Origin: Hydrogenophaga sp. | Lineage (GTDB): Bacteria > Pseudomonadota > Gammaproteobacteria > Burkholderiales > Burkholderiaceae_C | NCBI GenBank assembly: GCA_021154985.1 | Contig: JAJNQE010000070.1 | Span: 1-27,295, forward strand | Direction: 5' to 3' | Length of the DNA stretch: 27,295 nt | Shown here: one piece after another, positions 14,156 to 21,589 of the stretch | How the letters are laid out: every line of letters starts with the position of its first letter | Numbering within the stretch: position 1 is the first letter of the stretch | Made by a program: the position numbers and the translations under genes | The notes under the pieces: model-generated | Database searches by the model: none | The model's input: only the letters and a program-made list of their open reading frames with translations | What the model was told of the DNA's origin: nothing

Positions 14156-14566
14156 TCACTTCTGCTTGGCGAGCCACTTGTCGAACTGAGCGATCTCTTT
14201 CTTCTGCGCCACGATGATCTGCTTTGCCATGGCCTTCATCTCGGGTGACTTGCCGGTCTTGAGCTGCATCTCAGCCATGTTCAAAGCTTGCTGGTGATGA
14301 ATTTTCATCATCATCGCGAAGTCCTTGTCGGTATTGCCCGACATGGGCATCTTTTGTATTTCCTCCATGCCCATCATCATGGAACCTTTCATGTCGTGTG
14401 CACCTGTTGCGCCTTTGTGCATATCGGACATGGGCGTCGTCGCTGGGCCTGTTGCTGGCGTGGACTGAGCATGCGCCGACATCGACATGAGCACAGTCAG
14501 CGAAACGGCACACAGAGCCTTGACAGGGACAGTGGTGAAGCGTTTTGTGGTGGATTGATGGTTCAT
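14156..14566 (-). CDS. DUF305-family secreted Met/His-rich protein
   Basis: This 136-residue protein has a signal peptide (about 1-33, ending MSAHA). A Met/His-rich linker (MSDMHKGATGAHDMKGSMMMGME) leads to a helical DUF305 region: DKDFAMMMKIHHQQALNMAEMQLKTGK...MKAMAKQIIVAQKKEIAQFDKWL. The paired His in KIHHQQA and the many Met are typical and fit copper binding, as in CopM of cyanobacteria. It is convergent with merR and follows the CusF terminator on the same strand. It therefore probably has its own promoter or is reached by read-through. Confidence 0.85.
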   Translation of the reverse strand: MNHQSTTKRFTTVPVKALCAVSLTVLMSMSAHAQSTPATGPATTPMSDMHKGATGAHDMKGSMMMGMEEIQKMPMSGNTDKDFAMMMKIHHQQALNMAEMQLKTGKSPEMKAMAKQIIVAQKKEIAQFDKWLAKQK

Positions 14567-14710
14567 GTGACTTCCTTGAAGCTACCCGAGGGCGGGTTCA
14601 TCATCATCGACATCGATGCTCGGATTGACTGTGCGCCAACGTACGCCTGCCCATGGGTTGCGAGGCTGTGTCGGGCCGGTTTCACATAGCAGCGAGGACG
14701 TCACCCATGC

Positions 14711-14741
14711 AAAAAAGGGATCGGTCGTCACAACCGATCCC
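14711..14741 (-). terminator. Rho-independent terminator after cusF
   Basis: GGGATCGGT (14717-14725) pairs with ACCGATCCC (14733-14741) around a 7-nt loop. On the minus strand a run of six T follows (14716-14711). It ends the tolC-oxidase-cupredoxin-cusF transcript, 38 bp past the cusF stop. Confidence 0.88.
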
Positions 14742-14778
14742 TTCACCACAACCGACCCATAGGATCGGATTGGCTAAA

Positions 14779-15141
14779 TCACTTCATCGCTTTGATGTCG
14801 GTGACGACCATCTTGCCGGCGTCCTGAATGACGATGAACTGGATCTTCTCGCCCACCTGGACTTTGTCCAGCATGGCCTTGTCCTTGACGTTGAACACCA
14901 TAGACATCGGAGGCATGTCCATGTGCTTGATCTCGCCATGCTTGATCGTTACCTTGCCGTTCTCCTTGTCTATCTTGCGAATTTCGCCGTCGGTCATGCC
15001 GGGTGTCGCCGCCATGCCCATCTTGCCCTGATCCATTCCCATCTTTCCTTGGTCCATGGTCATTTGAGCCAGCGCGGGTCCAGCGAAGGCAAAGGAAAGG
15101 GCGACCGCTGATGCGGCCAGACTCAGGTTCAGTGTTTTCAT
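14779..15141 (-). CDS. cusF: CusF-like periplasmic copper chaperone
   Basis: This 120-residue protein starts at ATG 15141 (AAGGAA upstream), preferred over an in-frame TTG 15 bases earlier. It has a signal peptide (about 1-26, ending PALAQ). A tandem MDQGKMG repeat (about 30-43) precedes a small OB-fold CusF domain. The ligand set is His68, Met76, Met79, Met81 in VTIKHGEIKHMDMPPMSM. Spacing equals His36/Trp44/Met47/Met49 of E. coli CusF, but Trp is replaced by Met, as seen in many CusF-like domains. It binds periplasmic Cu(I)/Ag(I) and would hand it to CusB. It is the last gene of the oxidase operon, not part of the cusCBA cluster. Confidence 0.9.
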   Translation of the reverse strand: MKTLNLSLAASAVALSFAFAGPALAQMTMDQGKMGMDQGKMGMAATPGMTDGEIRKIDKENGKVTIKHGEIKHMDMPPMSMVFNVKDKAMLDKVQVGEKIQFIVIQDAGKMVVTDIKAMK

Positions 15142-15197
15142 GAAATGTTCCTTCAATCAGGTGTGTCTGTGGGTTGCAAGAATGGTGGTTTGTCGGC

Positions 15198-15689
15198 TTA
15201 TTTGGTGGTCACTTTGATCTGCCCCTTCATGCCGGCGTCGTAGTGTCCGGGGTGAAGGCAGGCGAAATCAACGACGCCACCTTTCGTGAAACGCCAGATG
15301 ACCTCACCCTTTTGCCCTGGCTTCAAGGAAATCTTGTTGGCCTCATCATGTTCCATGCCGGGAAACTTTTTCATCACTTCGTAGTGCTCCTTCAACTCCT
15401 TCTCCGTGCCCAGGCTGAACTCATGCGGCACCTTGCCGGAGTTGGTGATGACGAAACGGACGGTTTCCCCCTTCTTGACGTCCACCAGTGCTGGCGTGAA
15501 CCGCATGCTGTCGGCCGCGTCGACCTGAATGGTGCGGGAAGCTTTACTGGCGACGCCGGGCTCACCGATGGGGGATTCGTTGTGGCCGCCGCCGTGCGTG
15601 CCCGCCGCTGTGGCGGCTGACGTGGCTAGAAGGGCGGCAACGAACAAAAGGCTGGAACGCTTGGAAAGTGGGGCTTGAGTGAAAATCAT
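15198..15689 (-). CDS. copI: CopI-like secreted cupredoxin
   Basis: This 163-residue protein has a signal peptide (about 1-29). A short His/Gly stretch (THGGGHN) precedes a plastocyanin-like domain. Type-1 copper ligands are visible: His89 (PHEFSLG), Cys144, His149 and Met154 (CLHPGHYDAGM). A long insertion (KELKEHYEVMKKFPGMEHDE) lies between the first ligand and the rest. This arrangement resembles the copper-tolerance cupredoxin CopI of purple bacteria. It probably buffers copper or shuttles electrons for the multicopper oxidase encoded 63 bp upstream on the same strand. Confidence 0.87.
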   Translation of the reverse strand: MIFTQAPLSKRSSLLFVAALLATSAATAAGTHGGGHNESPIGEPGVASKASRTIQVDAADSMRFTPALVDVKKGETVRFVITNSGKVPHEFSLGTEKELKEHYEVMKKFPGMEHDEANKISLKPGQKGEVIWRFTKGGVVDFACLHPGHYDAGMKGQIKVTTK

Positions 15690-15752
15690 GTGAACTCTCT
15701 GGATTGGTGGGTTGAGAAAGCAAGTGGGAGAAATGTGTAAAGACGGCTTGGT

Positions 15753-17141
15753 TCAGTGCTGCATGCCTTTGCCCATGGGCTTGACCGCTGTGCCCATCGC
15801 CGGGGTTGTGTCTGCACTTGCCTTGGCCCTGACGGCGGGCAAGGGCGCACCGGTCCATTCGTGCGCAACAGTGCCTTCGGGGAACTTGTACGGGCCAGGG
15901 TCCTTGTAGTCGCCCGGCTTCTGGTCCTTGCGCACCTTGAACACGGTGAACATGCCGCCCATCTCCAACGGGCCGAACTGGCCCGTGCCGGTCATCATGG
16001 GCGCAGTGTTGTCCGGAATAGGCATCTGCATTTCGCCCATGTCGGCCATGCCGCGCTCGCCCATCAGCATGTAGTCGGGCACCACCTTCTGGATCTTGTT
16101 GACCAGGCCTCGGTGGTCCACACCGATCATGGTGGGCACGTCGTGGCCCATGGCGTTCATGGTGTGGTGGCTCTTGTGGCAGTGCATGGCCCAGTCGCCT
16201 TCCTCGTCGGCGATCAGTTCGATCTGGCGCATCTGTCCCACGGCAACATCGGTGGTCACCTCGTACCAGCGCGTGCTCGGCGGCGTTGGGCCGCCGTCGG
16301 TCCCGGTCACCAGAAACTCGTGCCCGTGCAGGTGGATCGGGTGGTTGGTCATGGTGAGGTTTCCCACACGAATGCGCACACGGTCGTTCAGACGCACGTT
16401 GAGTGTGTCGATCGCAGGAAACACCCGGCTGTTCCAACACCAGATGTTGAAGTCCAGCATCGTATTGATCTTGGGCGTCTTGCTGCCGGGCTCGATGTCG
16501 AACGCGTTGAGCAGGAAGCAGAAGTCACGGTCCACCTCGCTGATGTGCGGATGCTTCGCTTTGGGGTGTGTGACCCACATGCCCATCATGCCCATGGCCA
16601 TCTGAACCATTTCATCAGCGTGCGGGTGGTACATGAAGGTGCCAGGGCGGCGCGCCTCGAACTCGTACACGAAGGTCTTTCCTACGGGGATTGCGGGTTG
16701 GTTGAGGCCACCCACGCCGTCCATGCCGCTGGGCAGGCGTTGGCCGTGCCAGTGGATGGTGGTGTGCTCGGGCAGCTTGTTGGTGACAAAGATGCGCACG
16801 CGGTCGCCTTCGACCACCTCGATGGTTGGGCCAGGACTCTGGCCGTTGTAGCCCCACATGTTGACCTTGAAGCCCGGCGAGACCTCGCGCACCACGGGTT
16901 CTGCCACCAGGTGGAATTCCTTGACACCGTTGTTCATCTTCCAGGGCAGGGTCCAGCCGTTGAGCGTGACCACCGGGTTATAGGGTCGGCCGGTGGTGGG
17001 CACCAATGGAGGCGCTGTGTCCACAGACGTTTGGTAGACTGGCTCGGGCAAAGCGGCCATGGCAGATCGCGCAACCGCCAGCCCAGCCACCGAAGCGGCA
17101 GCACCCGCGAAAAACTGACGACGTGAATTGAGGAGACTCAT
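15753..17141 (-). CDS. copA: TAT-exported multicopper oxidase (copper oxidase)
   Basis: This 462-residue protein has a twin-arginine signal, NSRRQFFAG, ending near AMA (residue 29). All four copper motifs are present: HWHG (130-132), HPH (172-174), NHPIHLHGH (His267, 270, 272) and HCHKSHH...M (His320, Cys321, His322, His326, Met331). These supply the type 1 copper and the trinuclear cluster. It likely oxidises periplasmic Cu(I) to the less toxic Cu(II). After the last motif, where such oxidases usually end, ~130 residues remain, including a Met-rich stretch (MGERGMADMGEMQM, MM, EMGGM) that could bind Cu(I). It is co-transcribed with the TolC-like gene upstream and the cupredoxin downstream. 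The symbol follows plasmid CopA usage and is unrelated to the ATPase at 5016. Confidence 0.9.
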   Translation of the reverse strand: MSLLNSRRQFFAGAAASVAGLAVARSAMAALPEPVYQTSVDTAPPLVPTTGRPYNPVVTLNGWTLPWKMNNGVKEFHLVAEPVVREVSPGFKVNMWGYNGQSPGPTIEVVEGDRVRIFVTNKLPEHTTIHWHGQRLPSGMDGVGGLNQPAIPVGKTFVYEFEARRPGTFMYHPHADEMVQMAMGMMGMWVTHPKAKHPHISEVDRDFCFLLNAFDIEPGSKTPKINTMLDFNIWCWNSRVFPAIDTLNVRLNDRVRIRVGNLTMTNHPIHLHGHEFLVTGTDGGPTPPSTRWYEVTTDVAVGQMRQIELIADEEGDWAMHCHKSHHTMNAMGHDVPTMIGVDHRGLVNKIQKVVPDYMLMGERGMADMGEMQMPIPDNTAPMMTGTGQFGPLEMGGMFTVFKVRKDQKPGDYKDPGPYKFPEGTVAHEWTGAPLPAVRAKASADTTPAMGTAVKPMGKGMQH

Positions 17142-17171
17142 GTTGGTTTTCTTTCTATGCGTGCAATGTGA

Positions 17172-18281
17172 TCAGTGGCCAGCGGCAGCAGCGGGCTCAC
17201 CGCCTCCGCCGCCCAGAGAGACAAAGCTGTCGGGCGCACCGCCTTGAAGGACCCACTGCAGATCGGTCTCTGCGATCCAGAAGTCCCGCTGCGCCTCGAT
17301 GGCACTGGCCACCGCTTGGGACTGGCTGGAAACCTCACCCAACAAGTCCCACACGCTCTTGAGCATGCCGTTGTAGTGAAGAACAGTTTCTTCGGTGATG
17401 AACTCGCGAACCTTCAGGACCTCGTCGCGTGAACTCAAGGCCAGGGCGTGGCTGGCCAGGTAGGCCTGGCGGGCAAGGCGAGCGTTGGCGCCATTGCGCA
17501 TGCCCTCGGCTCGCGGCAGTTGTGCCGCAATGGCCTCCGCACGCGCATCGAGCACCTGCGGCGACAGCGCCTGGGCGGGCATGTCTGGCAAACGGTCGGG
17601 CAAGGTGACGGCGGAATGCACACCCGTGAGACCCAATGTCTTGATGAGCGTGGCCTCCGCTTGGGTAGCTGCGTGCTGGGCGCGGCGCACATTCATCTGG
17701 GCAGAGGACTGCGCCAGCTGAACCTGGGCCTGTTGAAGCTTGCTCCAGTTGCCCACGCTCACCATGCGACGACCCAACTCGTTACCGGCTTCGGCAGCGT
17801 CCAGTGTGTCGCGGTGCTGCTTGAGCACCTGGCGGGCCGCGACAGCTTGAATCCACGCCTTGCGGCCCTGTGCAGCCACCTCCAGCAGTTCGCCGAAGTC
17901 GTCCACCTTGCGCTGCCAGACCGGATCGACATCTGCCCACTGGCCTTTGGCGATCAGATCCACGTTGGCCGCACCAATTCTGTTCATCGGCTTGACCAGC
18001 CCACGGTGAAACAACCAGGCCTGCCGGACGGCGTCTTCGGGGGACATGAGGCTCAGCCGGGCAGCAGCTGATACCTCGGGCTGCACGACGGGTGTGTTCT
18101 GTTTCTCCCACTTGAGAATGTCGGCATGGCCGCGTTTGAACTGGCCGACCGCGTCGTTGGCTTCGCGCCAGTTCTTTTCGGCGGGCGCAGGTGCAATCTG
18201 GGCCGACACCACCAAAGGCAGCGCCAGAACGCTTATTGCAATGGCCCGCAGTGCTGAGGAAGGGTAACGTCGATGAATCAC
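17172..18281 (-). CDS. Short TolC-family protein of the copper oxidase operon
   Basis: This 369-residue protein starts at GTG 18281, with AGGAG seven bases upstream; an earlier ATG at 18341 lacks such support and lies in the regulatory region. It has a signal peptide (about 1-28, ending VVSAQ) and long helices with heptad patterns (AAARQVLKQHRDTLDAAEAGNE..., NWSKLQQAQVQLAQSSAQMNVRRAQHAATQAEATL). This fits outer-membrane efflux (OEP/TolC) helical hairpins. It is shorter than usual TolC/CusC proteins (about 420-490) and ends in a Gly/Ala tail plus His. No RND or membrane-fusion gene accompanies it. It heads the transcript with the multicopper oxidase and may play the CopB-like outer-membrane role. 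Confidence 0.75.
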   Translation of the reverse strand: MIHRRYPSSALRAIAISVLALPLVVSAQIAPAPAEKNWREANDAVGQFKRGHADILKWEKQNTPVVQPEVSAAARLSLMSPEDAVRQAWLFHRGLVKPMNRIGAANVDLIAKGQWADVDPVWQRKVDDFGELLEVAAQGRKAWIQAVAARQVLKQHRDTLDAAEAGNELGRRMVSVGNWSKLQQAQVQLAQSSAQMNVRRAQHAATQAEATLIKTLGLTGVHSAVTLPDRLPDMPAQALSPQVLDARAEAIAAQLPRAEGMRNGANARLARQAYLASHALALSSRDEVLKVREFITEETVLHYNGMLKSVWDLLGEVSSQSQAVASAIEAQRDFWIAETDLQWVLQGGAPDSFVSLGGGGGEPAAAAGH

Positions 18282-18340
18282 TGATTTGCTCCTGTTCGGC
18301 TGTTTCAAGCTGGGGGCAGTGTGCAAAAGGCCACCCGTCA

Positions 18341-18377
18341 CGAACCTGTCGGTTTCATTACAAAGTTGTCAGGTTCG
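18341..18377. promoter_or_regulatory. CusR/CopR-like box within a larger inverted repeat
   Basis: TTACAA-AG-TTGTCA (18358-18371) matches the E. coli CusR core TGACAA-NN-TTGTCA with one mismatch. Outside it lies a perfect 8-bp inverted repeat, CGAACCTG (18341-18348) and CAGGTTCG (18370-18377). The site is between the divergent tolC-oxidase operon (60 bp away) and cusR (45 bp away), so it could serve both directions. Confidence 0.65.
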
Positions 18378-18421
18378 GTTGCAATGGGCCGCTGGCAGTG
18401 AAAATCGCCGCAGGAGTGAAC

Positions 18422-19105
18422 GTGAAAATCTTGATTGTTGAAGACGAACGCAAAACGGGTGAGTACCTGTCCATGGGGCTGCGCGAGGCGGGCTACGCGG
18501 TTGAGCTGCTCAACAACGGTGTGGACGGATTGCACCAGGCGCTGGAGGGCGACCACGACCTCATCATCCTGGACGTCATGCTGCCTGGGATGGACGGCTG
18601 GCAGGTGCTCAGAGGTCTGCGTGCCCAGGGTCGAGAGATGCCGGTGCTCTTCCTGACCGCCAAAGATCATGTGGACGACCGCGTCAAGGGTCTGGAGCTC
18701 GGAGCGGACGACTATCTGGTCAAGCCGTTTTCGTTCTCTGAGCTGTTGGCCAGGGTGCGCACCATCTTGCGCCGTGGGCGCTCGGGTATGGAGCCAACCA
18801 CCCTGCAGGTCGCGGATCTGGAACTGGACCTGCTGCGCCGTCGGGTCACCCGCGCGGGCAAGCGCATCGACCTGACCGCCAAGGAGTTCGGATTGCTCGA
18901 ATTGCTGATGCGCCGCAAGGGTGAGGTGTTGCCACGCTCGCTGATCGCCTCCCAGGTGTGGGACGTTAACTTCGACAGCGACACCAACGTCATCGAGGTG
19001 GCCATGCGCAGGCTTCGTGTCAAGGTGGACGACGGGTTTGAGTGCCGCCTGTTGCAGACGGTTCGAGGCATGGGTTACGTGCTGGAAGTGCCGGAGCCCT
19101 CCTGA
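18422..19105 (+). CDS. cusR: CusR/CopR-type response regulator
   Basis: This 227-residue OmpR-family regulator starts at GTG 18422 with CAGGAG just upstream. The receiver domain (1-~115) has acidic residues Glu7, Asp8 and Glu9, phospho-acceptor Asp51 (ILDVMLPGMDGW), a TAKD segment and VKPFSF with the conserved Lys. The winged-helix DNA-binding domain (about 128-225) ends with LQTVRGMGYVLE. Residue patterns (DDRVKGLELGADDYLVKPF) are those of the heavy-metal subgroup CusR/CopR/PcoR. It is divergent from the copper oxidase operon and overlaps the kinase gene by one base (TGATG). Confidence 0.93.
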   Translation: MKILIVEDERKTGEYLSMGLREAGYAVELLNNGVDGLHQALEGDHDLIILDVMLPGMDGWQVLRGLRAQGREMPVLFLTAKDHVDDRVKGLELGADDYLVKPFSFSELLARVRTILRRGRSGMEPTTLQVADLELDLLRRRVTRAGKRIDLTAKEFGLLELLMRRKGEVLPRSLIASQVWDVNFDSDTNVIEVAMRRLRVKVDDGFECRLLQTVRGMGYVLEVPEPS

Positions 19106-20550
19106 TGATCCGGCGCTTGACCCTCACCGCACGACTCACGTTTCTGTACACCTTGGTATCGGCTGTGGTGCTACTTGGCCTTGGCGTCTTGGTGGCGTGG
19201 TCCACCCATTTGCATTTCATCGACCTTGACCGCGACTACCTTTTGGACAAGGTGCAGCTCATCCAGAAGATCGTCGATGAAACGCCAGAGCCAGCCGAGC
19301 TGTCGGCCAAGCTGGACGAATCGCTCAACAGCCATCAAGGACTTTTCATCTCAATCACGCGCGTTGACGAACAGCTGTTTGGAAAAGGCGGCATCACATT
19401 TCCAGCAGAACTCGCTTCACGAAGCGCCGCAGATCAGCCCATAGACTGGACCGATGGTGAGCGGCAATTGCGAGGCATAAGCACAGAGCTTTCGGCAACG
19501 CAGTTGCCCGGTAGTGCGAAAGGTGCAGTGCAGAGCATGCGCCTCACACTCGCGTTGGACACACAGCACCACACCCACTTCATGCAGATGCTGCGCCAGC
19601 AGTTGGCGGTGTACGTGGTGCTGGCCACCTTGCTCAGTGGTCTGCTGGGGTGGTGGGCGGCCCGCAGCGGTTTAGCTCCACTGCGGACCATGAAGGAGCG
19701 CGCGCTCAAGGTCACGGCCCACAAGCTCGACGAGCGCATGCCGATCGACGCCGTGCCCGTGGAGATGGCGGAGCTGGCTCGCAGCCTCAACACCATGCTG
19801 GAGCGTCTGCAGCAGGATTTTTCAAAGCTCATGGAATTCTCAAGCGACATCGCCCACGAACTGCGCACTCCCATCAGCAATCTGCTGACACAGACCCAAG
19901 TGTCGCTGTCGCAGCACCGTGATCCAGACACCTACCGCGACATCCTCGCCTCCAACGCCGAGGAATTTCAGCGCCTCGCGCGCATGGTGTCTGACATGCT
20001 GTTCCTCGCCAAGACGGATCACGGCATCCAGCTGCCGAATCGCGAAGACGTCACACTCGAAGACGAGGCGAAGAGCCTTCTGGATTTCTACGATGCGGTC
20101 GCCGAGGACAAAGAAATTCGCCTTCGGGTGGTGGGAGCGGGTAGCGTGGTGGGTGATCGACTGATGATTCGAAGAGCCATCAGCAACTTGCTGTCCAATG
20201 CGCTGCGGCACGCCCACCCTCGTACCGATGTTGCGCTGACTGTCGAGACCCAGATGCATGGCACCAGCTTGTGTGTCACCAACACGGGCGATCCGATCGA
20301 TGCCGCGGACCTGCCGCGCCTGTTTGACCGCTTCTACCGCGTGGACAAGGCGCGCGCGCATCCCTCATCCGATGGTGCTGGCCTGGGTCTGGCCATCACC
20401 AAGGCCATCATGCTCGCTCACGGCGGGAGCGCGTCGGTTACTTCGTCGGAAGGAACAACGCGGTTTTGCCTGCAGTTTCCGGGCTCTCATGGGTCTCGTT
20501 TTCTTCGCGCCGCAAGCAGCCAAATCCAGACTAGCGCGAGCGCAGAGTAG
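19105..20550 (+). CDS. cusS: CusS-type heavy-metal sensor histidine kinase
   Basis: This 481-residue protein starts at ATG 19105, overlapping the cusR stop. Two membrane helices (about 8-34 and 172-195) flank a ~140-residue periplasmic sensor. HAMP (about 195-245) and the phospho-acceptor H-box SSDIAHELRTPISNL follow. The catalytic domain has an N-box (ISNLLSNALRHA) and G-boxes with NTGD, FDRFYRVDKAR and GAGLGLAITKAI. It belongs to the heavy-metal sensor kinase group (CusS/CopS) and should sense periplasmic Cu(I)/Ag(I). The final ~20 residues extend past the normal fold, and their DNA overlaps the 3' end of the convergent gene by 64 bp. Confidence 0.92.
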   Translation: MIRRLTLTARLTFLYTLVSAVVLLGLGVLVAWSTHLHFIDLDRDYLLDKVQLIQKIVDETPEPAELSAKLDESLNSHQGLFISITRVDEQLFGKGGITFPAELASRSAADQPIDWTDGERQLRGISTELSATQLPGSAKGAVQSMRLTLALDTQHHTHFMQMLRQQLAVYVVLATLLSGLLGWWAARSGLAPLRTMKERALKVTAHKLDERMPIDAVPVEMAELARSLNTMLERLQQDFSKLMEFSSDIAHELRTPISNLLTQTQVSLSQHRDPDTYRDILASNAEEFQRLARMVSDMLFLAKTDHGIQLPNREDVTLEDEAKSLLDFYDAVAEDKEIRLRVVGAGSVVGDRLMIRRAISNLLSNALRHAHPRTDVALTVETQMHGTSLCVTNTGDPIDAADLPRLFDRFYRVDKARAHPSSDGAGLGLAITKAIMLAHGGSASVTSSEGTTRFCLQFPGSHGSRFLRAASSQIQTSASAE

Positions 20551-21023
20551 TTGGCGACGACAAACCAAGGCGTGTTCCAGGCAACGCCATCAAATCCTCG
20601 GTAGGTCAGCGGGTAGAGGACTGGAGACGGAAAGAAGTCGTCCGAGTGGGTGAATACATCAATGAGGATGTGCGACCACCATCCGGCCAACGGCAGCCAG
20701 AGGACACTAGACCATCGCCAAACGACCAGCGTCACCGCCATGGCGATCACCCCGCTGTGAAAGATGCAGTGGAGATGGTGCGACCACAGTTCCACGCTCT
20801 CGGGTAAAGGCTGCACCCTTTCCGGCAGCGCTCGGACATAGGTCATGAACTCGGCCGGCAGCTCGTTGAAGAGAGCCCACGCCGCCACAGGCAACATGTG
20901 CATCAGATCCGGCAACGCCGCCATTGCGGCAGTGGCAAGACCAGTTGCAACGGGTATTGGCCGATGGCGTAACAGCAGGACGACGCCCGCTCCCGCCCAC
21001 AGCGCATGTGCAGCAATGTCCAC
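20487..21023 (-). CDS. Membrane-bound metal-dependent hydrolase-like protein (YdjM/DUF457 type)
   Basis: This 178-residue protein starts at GTG 21023, with a strong TGGAGG five bases upstream, and begins VDIAAHALW (first residue Met in vivo). About five hydrophobic segments carry AHALWAG near the start, AALPDLMHMLP, HHLHCIFHSG and WWSHILIDVFTHSDDFFPSP. The repeated His/Asp pairs in membrane context fit the YdjM/DUF457 'metal-dependent hydrolase' group, whose reaction is not established. It is convergent with cusS and divergent from cusCBA. There is no direct evidence that it takes part in metal resistance. Confidence 0.75.
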   Translation of the reverse strand: MDIAAHALWAGAGVVLLLRHRPIPVATGLATAAMAALPDLMHMLPVAAWALFNELPAEFMTYVRALPERVQPLPESVELWSHHLHCIFHSGVIAMAVTLVVWRWSSVLWLPLAGWWSHILIDVFTHSDDFFPSPVLYPLTYRGFDGVAWNTPWFVVANYSALALVWIWLLAARRKRDP

Positions 21024-21121
21024 GTTGGCCTCCAAGCACAGATTGGCTCTCGCTGAACAGTCTACGGTGCCTTGTTTGTTCAGGCTCTCCAATCAGGCAA
21101 GCGCAGTCAATCTGCGCGCCC

Positions 21122-21127
21122 TAGAAT
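21122..21127 (+). promoter_or_regulatory. -10-like hexamer just before the cusCBA-leading gene
   Basis: TAGAAT (21122-21127) matches the sigma-70 -10 consensus in five of six positions, seven bases before the ATG at 21134. No good -35 is seen at 17 bp, so an activator such as CusR would be needed. Alternatively this is chance. Confidence 0.3.
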
Positions 21128-21133
21128 CCAGCC

Positions 21134-21496
21134 ATGCCCCGCTTGCTCGTCCTCGTCCTGTGTCTGCTGCTTCCCCTGCAGGGATTTGCGGCAGTGCAGG
21201 GCGTTGCCGCGCCATGCCCCATGCAGGGCATGATGGCCATGGCGGATGAAGTTGACGGGATGGCAGAGTCCCTGGCCGAGGCCATGGACGATTGCTGCAA
21301 CGACATGGCCACCTTTGAGAGCACGGGCCAGCCCTGCAAGAGTATTCAGAGTTGCGTCGTGCCCGCCGCAGCCTTGCCGTCTTTCCCATCCCTCGTGGCC
21401 CAGACCTCGGTCACCCAGGACCCTGAAGCGCCGGCCTGGCGCAGCCTTCCCCCGGGCGCGACTTCGCGCCTCTGGCGCCCCCCAACTTCCGTCTGA
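21134..21496 (+). CDS. Small secreted Cys/Met-containing protein leading the cus operon (CzcI-like)
   Basis: This 120-residue protein starts at ATG 21134. It has a signal peptide (about 1-19, LLVLVLCLLLPLQGFAA). The mature part contains CPMQGMMAM, DDCCND and PCKSIQSC, giving six cysteines with several Met and Asp/Glu, followed by a Pro/Ser-rich end. The design is like CzcI/CopI-type small proteins that precede czcCBA or cusCBA and are thought to modulate them; similarity is in position and layout only. It lies 93 bp upstream of the outer-membrane factor gene on the same strand. Confidence 0.65.
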   Translation: MPRLLVLVLCLLLPLQGFAAVQGVAAPCPMQGMMAMADEVDGMAESLAEAMDDCCNDMATFESTGQPCKSIQSCVVPAAALPSFPSLVAQTSVTQDPEAPAWRSLPPGATSRLWRPPTSV

Positions 21497-21589
21497 TTCC
21501 CCGCACTGCGCAGCCCACCCGGCGGTGGCGCTGCTGTCGCGCGCTGTCAGGGCTTTTGCGCCCGGGCGTGCCTTCTCCGGAGCTCAGAC

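Noticed and set aside
15756..17126. A 456-codon open frame opposite the multicopper oxidase
   Set aside because: The minus-strand protein has every copper motif and a TAT signal; the plus-strand reading has only low-complexity His/Val/Gly sequence.
21054..21082. Inverted TGAACA...TGTTCA upstream of the cus operon, and GAACA...TGTTC upstream of copK (12605-12622)
   Set aside because: Arms are only 5-6 bp and spacers differ (17 versus 8), so a shared operator is not supported.
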